A stretch of 64,000 bases of DNA, taken from contig NZ_CANMJY010000011.1 of NCBI RefSeq assembly GCF_947498345.1, forward strand, positions 1 to 64,000, given 5' to 3'. The stretch comes from an uncultured Winogradskyella sp. Its GTDB lineage: Bacteria > Bacteroidota > Bacteroidia > Flavobacteriales > Flavobacteriaceae. A program made the position numbers and the translations under genes. Below, piece by piece: positions 22,520 to 31,730 of this stretch; the first letter of the stretch is position 1, and each line of letters begins with the position of its first letter. Under the pieces are notes generated by a model. That model saw only the letters and a list, made by a program, of their open reading frames with translations, ran no database searches and was not told the DNA's origin.

Positions 22520-24337
22520 TTAATGATTCTGAATTTGTTTTTGAGTCGGCATGCTTTGCAATATATGGGCAATGATTATAACCAAAACACATCCAAATAA
22601 ATTAAGCCATAAATAAGGCATCCAATCTAACCACCAACCAATAATTACTATAGCTTGCGTAATTAATGCACCTGTAAATACAGCATTACCTTTGATATAT
22701 TTAAAGAAAAATGCCAACAAGAAAATACCTAGGACATTCCCATAGAAGATAGAACCAATAATATTAACCAGCTGAATTAAGTTTTCGGCAAGATCAGCAA
22801 AACACGCAATTATTATTGCTATAATTCCCCAGCCCAATGTAAACCATTTTGTCATGTTTACCATATGGGTTTCTCCTTTGTCTTCTTTTAGATTTCTACC
22901 GTATAAATCAATAGATGTAATGGTTGCTAATGCATTTATTTCTGAAGCTGTAGAAGACATAGCTGCTGAAAGAATTACGGCCAATAATAATCCAATCAAC
23001 CCTTTAGGTAAATGGTTTAATATAAACCTAATAAACATATAGTCTCTATCATTAGTCTGTGTGTCTTTTGCTGCACTATTATAAAGAGCAGTTAGTTCAG
23101 TAGATTTTTCTTTATACGCTTCGGTTTCTGGATTAGATTTTAATGCTTCAACTTCTTTTTGAAGTGCAGCATAGTCATTCTTATATTCAGTGTCAACAGC
23201 TTTTTTTATTAGAAATTTAGATTCTAAGCGATATGTTTTTTCTATACTATCTAATGTAAATAACTGTAATCTTAAACTCGGATCATCATTTTTTGCATAG
23301 GTTAAACTTAACTCTTGTTTTTTAGTAAATAAAGTCGCTTGTTTATCTTGAAGTGCCTTATATTCATCAGCATATTCTGAAGCTAAAACGGTCTGAGTAG
23401 AAGCATCAATAAAGTTTAATGGTGAAGGATTAAATTGATAAAATACAAATACCATGACACCTACCAGAAGAATGAAAAATTGCATAGGTACTTTTAGTAA
23501 ACCATTAAAAAGTAAACCCATTTGCATTTCCTTCATCGATTTACCAGAAAGATAACGTTGCACCTGACTTTGATCTGTACCAAAATAGGAGAGCATTAAA
23601 AAAGTTCCTCCAATAAGCCCAGTCCATACAGTATATCTGTTTTCTAAATCAAAGGAGAAGTCTAGCACTTCCATTTTCCCCGTGGCACCAGCAATATCGA
23701 TAGCATCTGTAAATGAAACTTTATCAGGAATTAAATTAATAATTATAGCTAAAGCTGCAATCATACCAGCGAAGATGACAAACATCTGTTGCTTTTGTGT
23801 TACAGTAACTGCTTTGGTTCCACCAGAAACTGTATAAATTATAACCAATACTCCAATAACAATATTGAGCGTTACGATATTCCAACCTAACACAACAGAT
23901 AATATAATGGCGGGAGCAAAAATGGTAATGCCAGCTGCTAATCCGCGTTGAATTAAGAATAAAATAGCTGTGAGGCTTCTGGTCTTAAGATCGAAGCGAT
24001 TTTCTAAAAATTCATAGGCAGTATATACCTTTAGACGATGATAAAGCGGAATAAAGACCAAGCAGATAATAACCATAGCAATTGGTAATCCAAAATAAAA
24101 TTGAACAAATCCCATTCCATCAGAAAAGGCCTGACCAGTAGTAGAAAGAAATGTAATGGCACTAGCTTGTGTAGCCATTACGGATAAGCCAATAGTCCAC
24201 CATTTTGAGGAATTACCACCTCTTACATAATCCTGAACATTTTTACTACCTCTGGTTTTCCAGGTGCCATAACCAACTATTGTCGCTAAAGTGGCAATTA
24301 AAACGGTCCAGTCAATCCAGTCTAAAGTTTGTTGCAT
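22520..24337 (-). CDS. Sodium:solute symporter (SSS family) with a large charged insert
   Basis: 605 residues with about 13 membrane helices of the LeuT-like SSS fold: GLSVMATQASAITFLSTTGQ, SYFGTDQSQVQRYLSGKS and LSAAMSSTASEINALATITS are family positions. Between helices, residues about 318-432 form a hydrophilic, heptad-like insert rich in Lys/Glu (for example KNDYAALQKEVEALKSN) that is absent from short SSS members. The substrate is unknown; the operon partner is a secreted PIG-L deacetylase, so a sugar, amino sugar or released acetyl-type product is possible. It starts 3 bases after a 39-residue membrane protein gene. Confidence 0.88.
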   Translation of the reverse strand: MQQTLDWIDWTVLIATLATIVGYGTWKTRGSKNVQDYVRGGNSSKWWTIGLSVMATQASAITFLSTTGQAFSDGMGFVQFYFGLPIAMVIICLVFIPLYHRLKVYTAYEFLENRFDLKTRSLTAILFLIQRGLAAGITIFAPAIILSVVLGWNIVTLNIVIGVLVIIYTVSGGTKAVTVTQKQQMFVIFAGMIAALAIIINLIPDKVSFTDAIDIAGATGKMEVLDFSFDLENRYTVWTGLIGGTFLMLSYFGTDQSQVQRYLSGKSMKEMQMGLLFNGLLKVPMQFFILLVGVMVFVFYQFNPSPLNFIDASTQTVLASEYADEYKALQDKQATLFTKKQELSLTYAKNDDPSLRLQLFTLDSIEKTYRLESKFLIKKAVDTEYKNDYAALQKEVEALKSNPETEAYKEKSTELTALYNSAAKDTQTNDRDYMFIRFILNHLPKGLIGLLLAVILSAAMSSTASEINALATITSIDLYGRNLKEDKGETHMVNMTKWFTLGWGIIAIIIACFADLAENLIQLVNIIGSIFYGNVLGIFLLAFFFKYIKGNAVFTGALITQAIVIIGWWLDWMPYLWLNLFGCVLVIIIAHILQSMPTQKQIQNH

Positions 24338-24340
24338 AAA

Positions 24341-24460
24341 TTAAGCGAATGATGCTGTTATAAAATAAAAAAGTATAATGTATAGGGCATTTGCAATCAA
24401 TACTATGGTGTACATTTTATCCCATTTTTGTTTTGGTTGTGGTTGGTCTTGGTCGTGCAT
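24341..24460 (-). CDS. 39-residue single-helix membrane protein between PIG-L and SSS genes
   Basis: A short gene read from ATG 24460 to TAA 24341-24343. It encodes MHDQDQPQPKQKWDKMYTIV followed by a hydrophobic stretch LIANALYIILFYFITASFA. The hydrophilic head is Gln/Lys/Pro-rich and the tail is one membrane helix. It sits 20 bases after the PIG-L stop and 3 bases before the symporter start. Other SSS transporters have small coupled subunits (for example DUF4212 proteins), so it may be an accessory subunit; this is inference. Confidence 0.68.
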   Translation of the reverse strand: MHDQDQPQPKQKWDKMYTIVLIANALYIILFYFITASFA

Positions 24461-24480
24461 ATTAATCAGTTGTTGGCGGT

Positions 24481-27000
24481 TTAGTTTTTAAGTGATGCTT
24501 TATCTTCTTTTCCAGCAGATAACATATTAGCAAAAAGGCGATAGGCTCCAGAAACACCAGCCGGAAACTCTCTGAAGAAGCTTAAGCCTGTGTATATGTA
24601 ATTTCCTTTTCCGTATTTAGCAACTAGTAAACTTCCTTCTTTAGAACTTTCCCCTTTATCATTCATAGCCAACAAAGGAGTAAACTCCTCGGACCATTCA
24701 TTTGGAAAGTATAAACCACGTTCTTGTACCCAGCCTTCAAAATCTCGAGATGAGATTTTGTTTGGAAAATTGAGAAGTGGATGATTTGTATCTAAAATTT
24801 TAACTGTAGCATTTTCATCAGTAACGCGATCTCTGGATAATTGCAAATTATACGGAGCAATATTATCAGTCTTAATGCGTCTGCTTGTATTGTATTGTAC
24901 AACCATGTTACCGCCTTCTTTTACATAGTCTAATAAGAATTTTTGCTTAAATTTTAATTCATCGAGAATATTATAAGCTCTTATACCAACAACAATAGCA
25001 TCAAAGTTTGCTAAATTTTCTGCTGAAATCTGATCTGGTTTAATAATGGTGACATTATATCCGATTTGGCGTAAACTTTCAGGAACCACATCACCAGCAC
25101 CTTCTATATATCCTATATTATTACCTCGTTTTTTAATGTCTAAACGGACTACTTTGCTAACACTTGGCATTAAGACTGTTTGATATGGAATATGAGCATA
25201 GTCTATGTCTATGAGCTCATCTGTGTAAAATTTATTATCTACATTGACCATTGGTGTAATTAAGCCTTCATTTTGTCCTTTTGGTGGAATAACTGTGAAT
25301 ATTACCTTTTGAATATCACCTTTATTTACGATTTCTATTTTTTGCTTTTCTGGGTAGACACTCCAATCGTTTGGATACGCTATTTGAACATAGCCTTCAA
25401 CAGCATCACGACCAGCTTTTACAATAATTTCAATATCTTTCTGCTGATCATTATCAAAAATATAAACCTTGTTGCTGATACTTGCAGATACTGGTGGAAT
25501 GATTTCAAACGGTCTATATAATTCTCCTTTATCTGGTTTTGAGTAACGATAGACTATGGGTTTAGTAATGGTAATTGGAGTACCTTCGATATTTAAATTA
25601 AAATCCATAAAAACTGCTCTTGGAGTTTCAGGAAGTCCAATAAACTCTTGATCTTCAACATGATACATACCTAGTGTGCTTTTTTTGTTCAACCAGTAAG
25701 GAGCTGTATATTTTATAGTCTTAGGAATAGTGATGCCTTCTTCAAAATTCAGTTTTTGATTGTTTGGCATTACCATACTCTTGATGATCCCGTTTGAAAG
25801 TGTAGACAAATGGTACGATTCTAAGCTCATCTTAGCATTACTTCGGTTTAAGGCCTCTATTTGTAAGCTAATTGTTGAGTTTGGTGAGGTGTGAGGTGTA
25901 TTGGCAGAAACCTCAAGATATAATCCTGCACAAGCTTCAATTATGGCTTTTAATTCTTTGGTTTTAATAGTTTTCCAGTGCTTGTTTTTTACATTCTGTA
26001 TCAGTTTGTATGCTTCTAAAAGCTGAGGTAGATGAGACGCAGGGTCTACAAAATCAAAATTGCGTTCTATTTCATTTAAAATATTACCAATGACTTGTCC
26101 GTCTCCTATACGATTCCATGATGTATCTATACCTGCAAATACGTTATTACTATCATCTAAGGGTTCACCTTTTAGAAATTCAATATATTCATCTTGTGTG
26201 CCTCGTGTGGTTAAGCGCCCAAATCCCTGGCATAAGTGTTGGCTACTTGCTAAAGCAGCAACTTCGTTATTAGACATGCCTTTGGTTGGATAATACACTC
26301 CAATATCAAAATTTAGCATATTGCTTTTATCTGCTTTTTCAAAATTTTCTCTACTACCATAAAACCACCATGATGTATTGAAGAATAAACGTTTGGGTTG
26401 CCAGGTTTCAGTAAGGCTTAATTGAGAAGGGTATTTTGAAGCGTCATTGGCTAGATCAAATGCTTCCATACTCAACATTGCAGAACTGGTATGGTGACCA
26501 TGTGTTCTACCTGGAGTTCTATGGTCAAAACGGTTGATGATAATATCTGGCTTAAATTCACGAATTGCCCAAACTACGTCTGAAAGGACTTCATCTTTAT
26601 TCCATATCTCTAAAGTTTCATTCGGATGTTTTGAGTAGCCAAAATCATTAGCTCTGGTAAAACGTTGCTCACCACCATCTACACGTCTAGCGGCTAATAA
26701 CTCTTGGGTTCTGATGACACCCAGAAGCTCTCTGATTTCAGACCCAATAAGGTTTTGTCCACCATCACCACGTGTTAATGAAAGGTAAGCAGTACGTGCT
26801 TTTACTTCGTTAGACATGTATGAAATTAAACGTGTATTTTCATCATCAGGGTGTGCAGCAATATAAAGTACCGATCCTAGAACGTTAAGCTTTTGAATAG
26901 CTTCGTATATTTCTGAAGAATTAAGTTTTTTAGGTTGCTGAGCTTGTAGTGATAGTAAGCTGCCTATAATGATAAATAGGCATAGTTTTATCTGGCGCAT
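24481..27000 (-). CDS. Secreted PIG-L (LmbE) family deacetylase, large
   Basis: 839 residues with a signal peptide (MRQIKLCLFIIIGSLLSLQA). The PIG-L domain follows, with zinc-site motif IAAHPDDEN (47-55), LTRGDGGQN, GVIRTQELLAARRVDGGEQ and the distal GRTHGHHTSS His cluster. The rest (about 300-839) contains beta-sandwich-like segments and a ThuA/glutamine-amidotransferase-like end (NFDAIVVGIRAYNI, VVQYNTSR, GNYIYTGLSFFREFPAG). PIG-L enzymes remove N-acetyl groups from sugars. Operon with the small membrane protein and SSS transporter. A -7 box TATATTTG lies at 27025-27032. Confidence 0.86.
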   Translation of the reverse strand: MRQIKLCLFIIIGSLLSLQAQQPKKLNSSEIYEAIQKLNVLGSVLYIAAHPDDENTRLISYMSNEVKARTAYLSLTRGDGGQNLIGSEIRELLGVIRTQELLAARRVDGGEQRFTRANDFGYSKHPNETLEIWNKDEVLSDVVWAIREFKPDIIINRFDHRTPGRTHGHHTSSAMLSMEAFDLANDASKYPSQLSLTETWQPKRLFFNTSWWFYGSRENFEKADKSNMLNFDIGVYYPTKGMSNNEVAALASSQHLCQGFGRLTTRGTQDEYIEFLKGEPLDDSNNVFAGIDTSWNRIGDGQVIGNILNEIERNFDFVDPASHLPQLLEAYKLIQNVKNKHWKTIKTKELKAIIEACAGLYLEVSANTPHTSPNSTISLQIEALNRSNAKMSLESYHLSTLSNGIIKSMVMPNNQKLNFEEGITIPKTIKYTAPYWLNKKSTLGMYHVEDQEFIGLPETPRAVFMDFNLNIEGTPITITKPIVYRYSKPDKGELYRPFEIIPPVSASISNKVYIFDNDQQKDIEIIVKAGRDAVEGYVQIAYPNDWSVYPEKQKIEIVNKGDIQKVIFTVIPPKGQNEGLITPMVNVDNKFYTDELIDIDYAHIPYQTVLMPSVSKVVRLDIKKRGNNIGYIEGAGDVVPESLRQIGYNVTIIKPDQISAENLANFDAIVVGIRAYNILDELKFKQKFLLDYVKEGGNMVVQYNTSRRIKTDNIAPYNLQLSRDRVTDENATVKILDTNHPLLNFPNKISSRDFEGWVQERGLYFPNEWSEEFTPLLAMNDKGESSKEGSLLVAKYGKGNYIYTGLSFFREFPAGVSGAYRLFANMLSAGKEDKASLKN

Positions 27001-27082
27001 TGTATGTGTTAGTTAGTTGCTTTCCAAATATATAAAAGTCGTTGTTTTTGACCTTAGTTTTAGGTTTTGTTTAACGGTTATT

Positions 27083-28162
27083 TTATAACCATTTCTTCCG
27101 TTTAAAATAATAGAGCATTCCTAAAAACAATAGAATCATTATTCCCCATAGAATATGATAACTATATTTATAATGCAGTTCTGGTATATTATCGAAGTTC
27201 ATACCATAGATACCAGCAATAAAGGTTAGAGGAATAAAAATGGTAGCTATAATAGTGAGAACTTTCATTACTTCATTCATCTTATTGCTAATGGTGGTCA
27301 TATACATATCCATTAAACTCCAGATCATTTCGCGGTAAATATCTATGTTTTCTGACACTTGAATTAAATGATCGTAAATATCTCTGAAATAAGTTATTGT
27401 GCGCTTGTAAATTAATGAATGCTCTCCTTTTTCAATACGACTTATGATTTCTCGAAGCGGAAATATAGCGCGACGTACTTTTAAAATTTCACGCTTTAGT
27501 TGTTGTACTTCTACGTTTACATTTTCTCTGGCATGACCAGAAAATAATTCGGTTTCTAAATCTTCAATTTTATTACCTAAAATTTCAATAATACTATAAT
27601 AATTATCTACCACAGCATCAATTAGAGCATACATTAAGTAATCAGATTTTAAACCTCTAATCCTACCATTGTTTAAACGAAGACGATTTCTTATGGTGTT
27701 AAAAACATCTCCTTCAGATTCCTGAAACGTTATAACATAATTTTCACCCAGAACAATACTCAATTGTTCAATAACAATGTTTTCATTTTTGTCGTAATAC
27801 AACATTTTAAGTACAACAAAGAGGTAGTCTCCATACTCGTCAATTTTAGGACGTTGAGTAGTATTTACAATATCTTCAAGAACTAAAGGGTGTAAACCGT
27901 ATTGTTTTCCGATGGCTTCAATCTTATCAGTGTGTTGAAGTCCATCAACATTAATCCAAGTTACCGAATCAGTTTCCTTGTAATTAATAGCTTCTTCTAT
28001 ATTGAGTAGTATGGTCTCTTCAATATTTTCTTTGGTGTAATCGAAGCATTCTACATGGAAGTCTTTATCTGATTTTTTCCCCGTGTAGATAAGTGTGCCA
28101 GGAATCTGACCAATATGTTTTTTATGTTCTTGCGTACGGGTTTTAGATCCTTTTTGTGCCAT
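27083..28162 (-). CDS. corA: CorA family magnesium/cobalt transporter
   Basis: 359 residues. A large cytoplasmic N-domain (TWINVDGLQHTDKI, PLVLEDIVNTTQRPK) is followed by two C-terminal helices with the signature YGMNF in FIAGIYGMNFDNIPE. It forms a pentameric channel for divalent cations in the inner membrane. The C-terminus ends with a basic FKRKKWL. It begins 3 bases after the mechanosensitive channel gene, so both are probably one operon. Confidence 0.94.
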   Translation of the reverse strand: MAQKGSKTRTQEHKKHIGQIPGTLIYTGKKSDKDFHVECFDYTKENIEETILLNIEEAINYKETDSVTWINVDGLQHTDKIEAIGKQYGLHPLVLEDIVNTTQRPKIDEYGDYLFVVLKMLYYDKNENIVIEQLSIVLGENYVITFQESEGDVFNTIRNRLRLNNGRIRGLKSDYLMYALIDAVVDNYYSIIEILGNKIEDLETELFSGHARENVNVEVQQLKREILKVRRAIFPLREIISRIEKGEHSLIYKRTITYFRDIYDHLIQVSENIDIYREMIWSLMDMYMTTISNKMNEVMKVLTIIATIFIPLTFIAGIYGMNFDNIPELHYKYSYHILWGIMILLFLGMLYYFKRKKWL

Positions 28163-28165
28163 GAC

Positions 28166-28699
28166 TTATAAAATACTTCTATCACCTAAAGCATCTTTCT
28201 CCATTAAAGTGACTGCCTTTTGAAGAATGAGATTGTTTGGATAAGTGACAAGGTCTCCATTATCTTCCCTTAAGATTAATTGAAAAGCTCTTATATCTTC
28301 TATGATAGCTTCAACAGGATAATCCTTATCATGAATTTTTATTTTATCACCTACTTTATATGGAAATGAAAAGAACATAATTACACCAGAGGTAACATTA
28401 CTTAGAATGGACCAAATAGCAAATAAAGCGATACCAATTACGGCAAAAACAGACGAAAACACCAAGGTGATATCATGTGGTTCTGCTCCAAGGATAAAAG
28501 CTTCGATCAACAATGCGATGAGAACTAATGTTACCGTAACATATCTTCCCATGAGTATGGCTCTGGCTTCTGTGGTGCCACTTCTTCTCCCTATTTTTTT
28601 TACCGTAAGGACTATGATTGCTCTTATTACCAGAAGAATACCCAGTAATATTGCAGTTTGTATAATCTCAGTTTGGTAAGTCTCGAAGAAATCTGACAT
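28166..28699 (-). CDS. Small MscS-family mechanosensitive channel
   Basis: 177 residues: three N-terminal membrane helices, then the MscS pore and beta-domain with SNVTSGVIMFFSFPYKVGDK and YPVEAIIEDIRAFQLILRED, and a short end (NNLILQKAVTLMEKD). It is shorter than E. coli MscS (286) because the C-terminal vestibule domain is reduced. It probably releases solutes on hypo-osmotic shock. Cotranscribed with corA. Confidence 0.88.
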   Translation of the reverse strand: MSDFFETYQTEIIQTAILLGILLVIRAIIVLTVKKIGRRSGTTEARAILMGRYVTVTLVLIALLIEAFILGAEPHDITLVFSSVFAVIGIALFAIWSILSNVTSGVIMFFSFPYKVGDKIKIHDKDYPVEAIIEDIRAFQLILREDNGDLVTYPNNLILQKAVTLMEKDALGDRSIL

Positions 28700-28803
28700 C
28701 TTATAGATAATTTTACAATAACAAATATAGTTTAAAATAGAATTTATGTTTTGGTGATTTCACAACTTTAGATCGTAAAATTCAATTGAGGCGGTAGATT
28801 TTA

Positions 28804-29727
28804 TTATTTGAGTTTGAGTGTATTTCTTAAGTCTTCATCTACATTATTATTTTTGCTCCAATATGCAGATTTAATGGACTCTAACTTTGTAGCTTTAGTT
28901 GTTAATACTTTTGCAGATGCACCATAACCGCTTTTGGCTGTTTCTTCCCAACTCAAAATATCATAAGGGAAGCTAGTTTTAAAGTTTATTTTTAATGTTC
29001 TATTCAAATCAGGATAAGAAAGTATATAAGTACCATTTTCTATACTCGCAATAGCACTGTATGCTTTTAAGGTTCTATGGCTTAATCTTATGTATTCTAA
29101 AGAGGGGATAACCTCTATGTCTCCAGTAGGTAAGCTTTTTGGATCGATGCGAAGTTTTGTCCATAATTCATTTTCCGTCCAGGTTTTATCAATATTGAAA
29201 TTTTGATCTGCTTCTCCTTGAAAATAGGAATGCGACATCACTTCAAAATCATTACGGTTATTTAGTTGTGTGTATACATGTCCACACCATTCTTGTACTG
29301 AAGCCGAAATTTTTAACGCATGCTGATTGTTTAAAACTGGGTAAAATGTACTCTGCATTATTGAGTAAGGGTAAATACCTGTATTAAAGTTTTTTGTGGC
29401 GTTTAGTTTTAAAACAGGGATATTTGCTTTACTGTAATTGTCAGCTTTTACTTGAGCTTTTGGTAGAAAATCTTCAGTTACAAAAACCATAATTGCAGTG
29501 CCATTTCGCATTTCTCCATAACGTGCTTGTTCTAACTTGTAAGAGGTGATTTCTGCTTCTCCATTATACCAATAGCCTCTAAATTCTTTTGAAAGTTCCG
29601 TTTTTTGTATAGCAGGCTCTTCTACTACTTCAGATATGGCTATAACTTTAGAGGCTTTAGGTTCGTTGTTTTTACAAGAACCAAATAAAATGAATGTTAT
29701 ACAGGTAATAAGGACGAGTTTTTTCAT
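28804..29727 (-). CDS. Uncharacterised lipoprotein (307 aa)
   Basis: A lipoprotein signal ILFGSC puts the lipidated Cys at residue 18. The mature part starts with a Glu-rich spacer and has the conserved-looking segment FRGYWYNGEAEITSYKLEQA, then ASVQEWCGHVYTQLNN. No enzyme motif was recognised. It lies downstream of maf, with its own promoter at the end of maf; homologues may therefore carry a misleading Maf label by neighbourhood. It probably resides in the outer membrane or periplasm. Confidence 0.78.
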   Translation of the reverse strand: MKKLVLITCITFILFGSCKNNEPKASKVIAISEVVEEPAIQKTELSKEFRGYWYNGEAEITSYKLEQARYGEMRNGTAIMVFVTEDFLPKAQVKADNYSKANIPVLKLNATKNFNTGIYPYSIMQSTFYPVLNNQHALKISASVQEWCGHVYTQLNNRNDFEVMSHSYFQGEADQNFNIDKTWTENELWTKLRIDPKSLPTGDIEVIPSLEYIRLSHRTLKAYSAIASIENGTYILSYPDLNRTLKINFKTSFPYDILSWEETAKSGYGASAKVLTTKATKLESIKSAYWSKNNNVDEDLRNTLKLK

Positions 29728-29868
29728 AAAACATATTTTTTAAGCGTGATTTCAACAGAGCAAAAAGGAAAGTGACAAGAAATCTTTTAGATAAAGGAAC
29801 ATGAATTGCATATGTTTATAGATTTCTCACATATTCCTCGTTTGTAATAACACAAAATATTATTAATA

Positions 29869-29898
29869 CAAAGTTACAATTCTAATACCCGTCAACAA
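29869..29898 (-). promoter_or_regulatory. Promoter of the 307-aa lipoprotein gene
   Basis: Read on the minus strand: TTG (29898-29896), 19-base spacer, TAACTTTG (29876-29869). It lies across the 3' end of maf and gives a leader of about 135 bases. Confidence 0.55.
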
Positions 29899-30475
29899 TA
29901 GCATTTAACGTTTCGTAAAGTAAATGTGTAGGCAACCCAACGACATTATTATATGAACCTTCAATATGAGTTATAGCAATAGAACCGATCCATTCTTGTA
30001 TACCATAAGCACCAGCTTTGTCTAATGGCTTATAGGTGTTAACGTAATACCAAATTTCTTCATCATTCAAAGCTTTAAAGGTTACTTTGGTTATTGTATT
30101 TACTATGGTTTGTGTAGAACTTTGCGTAAAACAAATTGATGTCATTACTTCATGTGTTTTGTCACTTAAGGATTTAATCATTCCAAATGCCTCTGCTTCA
30201 TCTTTTGGTTTTTCAATAGCTTTATCTTCAAGCCAAACAATGGTATCACTTGTTATTAGGATGTCTTTTGGTTTAAGATGATCTTTAAGGCTCTTAGCTT
30301 TTAACTTTGCTAAATAGTCGGTGATTTCTGTTCCTTTTAAGTGTTTAGGATAAATTTCATCTATTGGTTTAAGCTGAACATCAAAATCGATGTTCATAGA
30401 TTTTAAAAATGCATGGCGGCGTGGTGAAGCCGAAGCTAAAATTACATTATAATTTTTGAGTTTTTCGTTAAGCAT
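29882..30475 (-). CDS. Maf/YceF family nucleoside triphosphate pyrophosphatase
   Basis: 197 residues: VILASASPRRHAFLKSMNID (family start with SxSPRR), ILITSDTIVWLEDKAIEKPK (D-T motif), and YGIQEWIGSIAITHIEGSYN-type end with the conserved Gly-Ile-Gln and catalytic Asp region. Maf proteins hydrolyse non-canonical or modified nucleotides (dTTP/UTP type). The ATG lies directly behind the prenyltransferase stop (zero gap). Confidence 0.93.
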   Translation of the reverse strand: MLNEKLKNYNVILASASPRRHAFLKSMNIDFDVQLKPIDEIYPKHLKGTEITDYLAKLKAKSLKDHLKPKDILITSDTIVWLEDKAIEKPKDEAEAFGMIKSLSDKTHEVMTSICFTQSSTQTIVNTITKVTFKALNDEEIWYYVNTYKPLDKAGAYGIQEWIGSIAITHIEGSYNNVVGLPTHLLYETLNAIVDGY

Positions 30476-31402
30476 TTATTCTAAGACATAATTATAAAGA
30501 AATATAGAAAACATACCCGTTAGCATTACTAATTTTAACATCAAGCTAATATGCTTGTAGTGTGATTTGTGCTCGGCACTAAATAACTTTATGGATATAT
30601 AAATTAGTGGTGCAATTACTAACACTAAGAAATATCCAACTAAAAGCTGCTGCTTAAATAAGTTAGTGACTACATAATAAACTACCGAAATTAAAGGAAT
30701 AAGTGATAAGACAAAAACAATTTTACTTGTGCGTTCTCTTCCTAACGCTATTGGGAGCGTTTGCATCCCAGCTTTATGATCTCCATCAACATCTTCAATG
30801 TCTTTTACCAGTTCTCTAATAAGGTTAATCATAAAAGCAAAAATGGAGTAATCTAATATAATTCTAAAAAAGAAAATTTGAATAATTCTATTATTGTCGG
30901 TAATAACAGGTAACAACTCAAAAATCCCAACTAAAAGAATGCATAAAGCTACTACTAGTGAAATGACAATGTTTCCCACTAAAAGCATTTGCTTTAAATA
31001 AGAAGAGTATATATAGAGTAGTGCTGAAGCTATAAAAAAGATGACAAAATACCCAGATTTACCAATGCCATTAGATAAATAAAAACCTATACCTACACCA
31101 ATAACGTTAAGAATTATAAATAGCTGTAAGGCGATTTTTTCTGAGATATGAGTATTGATAATGACTTTATTGGGCTTATTGATTTTATCGGCTTCTACAT
31201 CATAAATATCATTGATAACATAGCCTCCGGCAGCAATACAAATTGTAGCTAAAACTAATAAGAAAAATGCTAAGGAGCTTAAGGTTGTAACGACTCCGTA
31301 GCTTTCAAAGAAGGGGAGAAGCAATGCATATTTAATTAATATTTGCACAAGTGCAATCATTATTAAATTCTTCCACCGGATTAAATTGAGAAAATGAATC
31401 AT
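30476..31402 (-). CDS. UbiA family prenyltransferase (geranylgeranylglycerol-phosphate geranylgeranyltransferase-like)
   Basis: 308 residues with about nine membrane helices. Two Asp-rich prenyl-diphosphate motifs are present: YVINDIYDVEADKINKPNK and ELVKDIEDVDGDHKAGMQT. Of the UbiA branches the flavobacterial one is commonly called geranylgeranylglycerol-phosphate geranylgeranyltransferase, but the real acceptor in bacteria is not established. It joins maf directly and follows a 104-residue protein gene by 8 bases. Confidence 0.9.
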   Translation of the reverse strand: MIHFLNLIRWKNLIMIALVQILIKYALLLPFFESYGVVTTLSSLAFFLLVLATICIAAGGYVINDIYDVEADKINKPNKVIINTHISEKIALQLFIILNVIGVGIGFYLSNGIGKSGYFVIFFIASALLYIYSSYLKQMLLVGNIVISLVVALCILLVGIFELLPVITDNNRIIQIFFFRIILDYSIFAFMINLIRELVKDIEDVDGDHKAGMQTLPIALGRERTSKIVFVLSLIPLISVVYYVVTNLFKQQLLVGYFLVLVIAPLIYISIKLFSAEHKSHYKHISLMLKLVMLTGMFSIFLYNYVLE

Positions 31403-31410
31403 GTTAGGGA

Positions 31411-31725
31411 TTAGCGAGAAATAATTTTATTAATTAGATAATAAGTTGTGTAGGCAACAATAGCAAAAATTATAATACTTATTATAACTGTTCTAATAAA
31501 TAGTTTTTGTTCTTGCTTTCTTATGTTGTCTTTGATTTTTTGTTTGTCTTCTTTAGTTAAGTCTTTGTGTAAAAACTCCATTTGATAATGCAGATGTGCT
31601 TCGAGATCTAACTTTTCCTTGTAGACAGAAAAAGGCTTGCTGGTTTTTTGGTTAAATGTAGATTGATTATTACCAAAACCTATATAACCAAAACCTGTAC
31701 TATGCCTTCTGCGTCTGCGACTCAT
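31411..31725 (-). CDS. Uncharacterised membrane-anchored protein (104 aa)
   Basis: 104 residues. The N-terminus is basic (MSRRRRRHSTGFGYIGFGNN), the middle is charged and helical (LTKEDKQKIKDNIRKQEQK), and one C-terminal helix (TVIISIIIFAIVAYTTYYLI) anchors it. No family was recognised. It is 5 bases downstream of the KdsC-like gene and belongs to the operon. Confidence 0.72.
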   Translation of the reverse strand: MSRRRRRHSTGFGYIGFGNNQSTFNQKTSKPFSVYKEKLDLEAHLHYQMEFLHKDLTKEDKQKIKDNIRKQEQKLFIRTVIISIIIFAIVAYTTYYLINKIISR

Positions 31726-31730
31726 ATTTG

